DNA of 44,006 bases from UBA922 sp964565405 (GTDB lineage: Bacteria; Patescibacteriota; Patescibacteriia; Magasanikbacterales; UBA922): NCBI GenBank assembly GCA_964565405.1, contig CAZMEW010000007.1, forward strand, positions 1-44,006. Reading direction: 5' to 3'. Position 1 is the stretch's first letter. The number at the start of each line of letters is the position of its first letter. The notes beneath the pieces are model-generated. The model was not told the origin of the DNA, ran no database searches, and was given only the letters and a program-made list of their open reading frames with translations. The position numbers and the translations under genes were made by a program. This document shows, piece by piece, positions 41,319-44,006 of this stretch.

Positions 41319-42650
41319 TCACGTCTTTTTAATTAACTCCTCAATATTTGTTACTTCAATAAAATGTACCCCAATTTGGTCACCAGTCTTTTTTCCTGCA
41401 GGAATAATAATCCGTTTCATACCGAGGTCGATCGATTCCTTGACTCGTTTTTCGTGGTGTCGCACGGATCGTACTTCACCTCCAAGTCCTACTTCACCAA
41501 ATACAACTGTATCGCGACCGAGGGTCTTATCTTTATATGAACTTGCGATTGCAAGGCATATTGCAAGGTCAGCTGCTGGTTCTTGAATTTTGATCCCACC
41601 GACAATATTCAGATGAATATCATATTGAGCAAGAGTAAGTCCTGCACGTTTTTCAAGTACTGCGGTGAGTAGGTGTAAGCGATTGAGATCAAACCCGCTC
41701 GCTTTGCGTACGGGATAACCAAAGGTAGTTTTGTGTACCAAAGCTTGCACTTCGACAAGTAGTGGGCGAGTACCTTCCATGATACAAGCAACCACATTTC
41801 CTGGCATATCCTCCCCACGTTCACGGAGTAATGATGCTGAAGGATTGGCTATAGAGATGAGCCCTACTGCTTCCATTTCAAAAATTCCGACTTCATCAGT
41901 CGCTCCAAATCTGTTTTTTACTGCACGTAAAATTCGATAGGTATGATATTGGTCACCTTCAAGATATAGTACGGTATCCACGAGGTGTTCAAGTGTTTTT
42001 GGTCCAGCAACGTTGCCTTCCTTGGTCACATGACCAATAAGGACGATTGGAATACTGGTTTGTTTTGCAACCTCGAGTAGAAGTGTGGCACATGACCGAA
42101 CCTGAGAGACTGATCCTACCTCACCCTGCACGTGCTCACTCGAAATAGTTTGTATAGAATCAATCACCGCAAGCTCTGGTTTATATGTTTTGATAGTTGC
42201 TATAATCGACTCAACAGAGGTTTCATTTGCAAGCATTAATGTAGGGGATTGTACACCCAACCGTTCTGCACGCATTTTGATTTGCCCGACTGATTCCTCA
42301 CCAGAAATATATAGACAATTGGGAATGGTTGCGGCAAGCTGGAGTGCAAGTGTGGATTTACCAATACCCGGTTCTCCGCCAAGAAGTGTAAAGCTGCCAG
42401 GAACGAGTCCACCTCCGAGTACACGATCAAGTTCGGGAATGTGTGTCGATGTGCGGGCGGTATTCTCTGAAGCAATGCTTGAAAGGGTATGCGTACGAGT
42501 AGGTGAAGCAGTGATTTCTTCACCTTTTATCTCATTTTTTTTTACTGTCTCGGTAACAGTACCCCATGAGCCGCATTCAAGGCACCTTCCAACCCATTTT
42601 TGGTACTGCGCGTCGCACTTGGAGCAGACGAATATGGTGTGTGATTTCAT
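41319..42650 (-). CDS. radA: DNA repair protein RadA (Sms)
   Basis: RadA is a RecA-like ATPase that helps branch migration during recombination. The 443-residue product has the N-terminal zinc finger FVCSKCDAQYQKWVGRCLEC (four Cys), Walker A LLGGEPGIGKSTLALQLA near residue 88, the RadA-specific KNRFGATDEVGIFEM near 246, and a C-terminal Lon-protease-like domain (DIHLNIVGGIKIQEPAADLA near 346, then FGEVGLGGEVRSV near 385). It lies four bases after a small membrane-protein gene and closes the pilin/peptidase operon. Confidence 0.95.
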   Translation of the reverse strand: MKSHTIFVCSKCDAQYQKWVGRCLECGSWGTVTETVKKNEIKGEEITASPTRTHTLSSIASENTARTSTHIPELDRVLGGGLVPGSFTLLGGEPGIGKSTLALQLAATIPNCLYISGEESVGQIKMRAERLGVQSPTLMLANETSVESIIATIKTYKPELAVIDSIQTISSEHVQGEVGSVSQVRSCATLLLEVAKQTSIPIVLIGHVTKEGNVAGPKTLEHLVDTVLYLEGDQYHTYRILRAVKNRFGATDEVGIFEMEAVGLISIANPSASLLRERGEDMPGNVVACIMEGTRPLLVEVQALVHKTTFGYPVRKASGFDLNRLHLLTAVLEKRAGLTLAQYDIHLNIVGGIKIQEPAADLAICLAIASSYKDKTLGRDTVVFGEVGLGGEVRSVRHHEKRVKESIDLGMKRIIIPAGKKTGDQIGVHFIEVTNIEELIKKT

Positions 42651-42654
42651 ATAT

Positions 42655-42909
42655 TTATTTATTTTTTTTGTATATATAGTTGTTTATTTTTTGAGAAATT
42701 TTTTTTACACCCATGACGAGTGAGGCCGTACCCGCACCGAGTGCTACCGCTAAACTGAAGCCAATATGAGAATATAGAGGGGCTCCACAAAAGGGGCAGA
42801 TGAATCCTTGCATGGTGTAGGTAAAAGTAGCGTACGTAGTTCCTGCAAATATAATTACAAACTGTACCAAAGAGTTTTTGATTAAACATTCTTTAATTTT
42901 CGCAAACAT
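42655..42909 (-). CDS. Small two-helix membrane protein with a CPFC motif
   Basis: The 84-residue product has two hydrophobic stretches (LVQFVIIFAGTTYATFTYT, about residues 14-32, and IGFSLAVALGAGTASLVMGV, about 49-68) joined by a loop with GFICPFCGAPLY. The C-x2-C could be redox-active or bind metal. It is 24 bases after the pilin/peptidase gene and four before radA, in the same operon. No family is recognised. Confidence 0.6.
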   Translation of the reverse strand: MFAKIKECLIKNSLVQFVIIFAGTTYATFTYTMQGFICPFCGAPLYSHIGFSLAVALGAGTASLVMGVKKISQKINNYIYKKNK

Positions 42910-42933
42910 ACATTCTTATGAAGAACTCTAAAT

Positions 42934-44006
42934 TTATTGAGGGCAGGTTTGCTTGTTTGGGGCAGCGACTTTACAGGTCTTGGTTCGAAGAGCAGAGGTG
43001 GAATTATAATCAAAATGCCATACTTCCCATAGATAGCGCTGCCAACCAGGAACTGAATAAAAAATTTCCGCTAAGATTCTGATTGCCCTAGCTTTGTTTG
43101 GGTCAGTCTGTGTATCATAGTTGAACCACCCACTACGTACAAGTGGTTTATTATCACTATCAAGGAGTAATACGTCAACCGCCCCTCCAGTCGCAATATT
43201 ATGTGCATTTGCGCCAGGAAAAGACAATACAGGTCCGATAGTTTTGATGAGTTTATCTGCTTCTGTATTTTTGCCTTCCGCACGGAGTTCATCAGCCTTA
43301 GTGAATTTGCTGCATACATACTCTATTGCACGTGACAGAGGGCGCCAACCATCATTGATCTGTATAGTANNNNNNNNNNTGTTTTAGTGAGTCGACCATA
43401 ATTTTTGGTATCCGCACATTATTACTTGCTGTCTTTATTCCCGGTGCGGTGAGACCTCTCTGGGTTTCGGATTCAAGCAAGTTTCCTTTGACATATTGGG
43501 GCCAGGTGCTTTTATTAGTGTTTGATTTACACCACTGAAGACAGTCTGCACGTCTCGCATCATAAGAACCCTTATCTTTATTTCCACATACATACGGAGG
43601 GCCATCAACCGGAGCTGCACCTGAAGTATTGCTCGCGGTTTCAACAACTGAATCAACTTGTGCTTCAGGAATTGAAGCACCACTTTCACTTTCAGGTATT
43701 TCAATTGTTTTTCCAGGTATGACGAGTACCTTGAGGTTTTTCAAATTTACAAGATCTGGATTGATAGTATAGAGAATGGTGTATGATCCTGCAGTGAGGG
43801 CAATTGCAATAACTGCAGAAGTGATTCGGTGTTTGGCCCCACTGATTGTTTCGCTGTTTCCTGCAGAGGTAATAATTTGGACTCCGGATATGATAAGTAC
43901 CATGACTGCGATAAGAGAACTCAATCCAACACTATATTTATAAATCGCAGAAATAAATTCACCGAGGAATGGAATATTGAGCCAGCTTGCTCCGGATCCG
44001 TCAGTT
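42934..44006 (-). CDS. Pilin-like membrane protein fused to an M15-type D,D-carboxypeptidase domain (partial, with scaffold gap)
   Basis: The frame is open to the right edge, so the N-terminus is missing. The visible part begins WLNIPFLGEFISAIYKYSVG, then two membrane segments (LIAVMVLIISGVQIITSAGN and ITSAVIAIALTAGSYTILY) ending in INPDLVNLKNLKVL. This matches the type IV secretion pilin-like family common in CPR. A Ser/Pro/Glu-rich linker and a Cys-containing loop follow. After the ten-N run at 43370-43379 the frame changes, and TIQINDGWRPLSRAIEYV, NAHNIATGGAVDVLL and WEVWHFDY follow. These fit an M15/VanY peptidase: the R of DGWR, H and D of the HxxxxxGxAxD-like site, and E-x-x-H. It probably trims peptidoglycan where the pilus crosses the wall. 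First gene of an operon with a small membrane protein and radA. Confidence 0.75.

Noticed and set aside
1..44006. UGA recoded as glycine, as in SR1/Gracilibacteria
   Set aside because: TGA ends tsaC and aspS at the expected family lengths, so the standard bacterial code applies.

Overview
The window looks like a chromosomal scaffold piece from a Candidate Phyla Radiation (Patescibacteria) bacterium, most likely a parcubacterial lineage. This is an inference from gene content: a cysteine-rich giant secreted protein, a membrane pilin-like protein of the type found beside CPR type IV secretion/pilus genes, a bL32 without zinc cysteines, very short intergenic gaps, and housekeeping genes with little biosynthesis. 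TGA is used as a stop (for example tsaC and aspS), so the SR1/Gracilibacteria code change is not seen. Three runs of ten N (6474-6483, 37920-37929, 43370-43379) are scaffold gaps. At two of them the reading frame changes across the gap, so their stated length is probably a placeholder.

Layout. 1-1183 (minus): rpmF-nusB-rnc. 1320-2767 (plus): tsaC-rsmA. 2876-12280 (plus): a membrane-anchored calcium-repeat protein followed by the 2915-residue cysteine-rich giant protein. 12384-14470 (minus): a GC-rich lipoprotein gene and purA. 14631-20365 (plus): aspS, a broken four-helix-bundle gene between AT-rich inverted repeats, then glycosyltransferase-scpA-scpB-D,D-carboxypeptidase-small export protein. 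20362-22600 (minus): a metallophosphoesterase and two GC-rich unknown genes. 22733-26392: tRNA-Leu (minus), parAB (plus), a probable small RNA (minus), and relA/spoT (plus). 26487-35412 (minus): a His-rich membrane protein, topA, and the operon LCP-der-pth-dprA-folC. 35536-40354 (plus): a membrane protein, tRNA-Arg(GCG), a DedA-like protein, an unknown gene, tRNA-Arg(CCG), a membrane-anchored methyltransferase and recG. 40396-40746: a strongly promoted GC-rich small gene. 40907-41311: a decayed GIY-YIG gene between palindromic repeats. 41319-44006 (minus): pilin/M15 peptidase protein, a small membrane protein, and radA.

How the genes work together. Most are core information processing (RNA maturation, translation fidelity, chromosome segregation by ParAB and ScpAB, topology, recombination, stringent response) and envelope maintenance (D,D-carboxypeptidase, LCP transferase, M15 peptidase). 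The less ordinary content is the surface apparatus (giant protein, its small partner, the pilin/peptidase fusion) and a dispersed set of about six GC-rich, monocistronic genes. Each of these has its own near-consensus TTGACA / 16-17 bp / TATACT-like promoter and structured 3' end, in clear contrast to the AT-rich, tightly packed neighbours. Several other genes (tsaC, relA, DedA-like) have a -10 box only 7-8 bases before the start codon, which suggests leaderless mRNAs.
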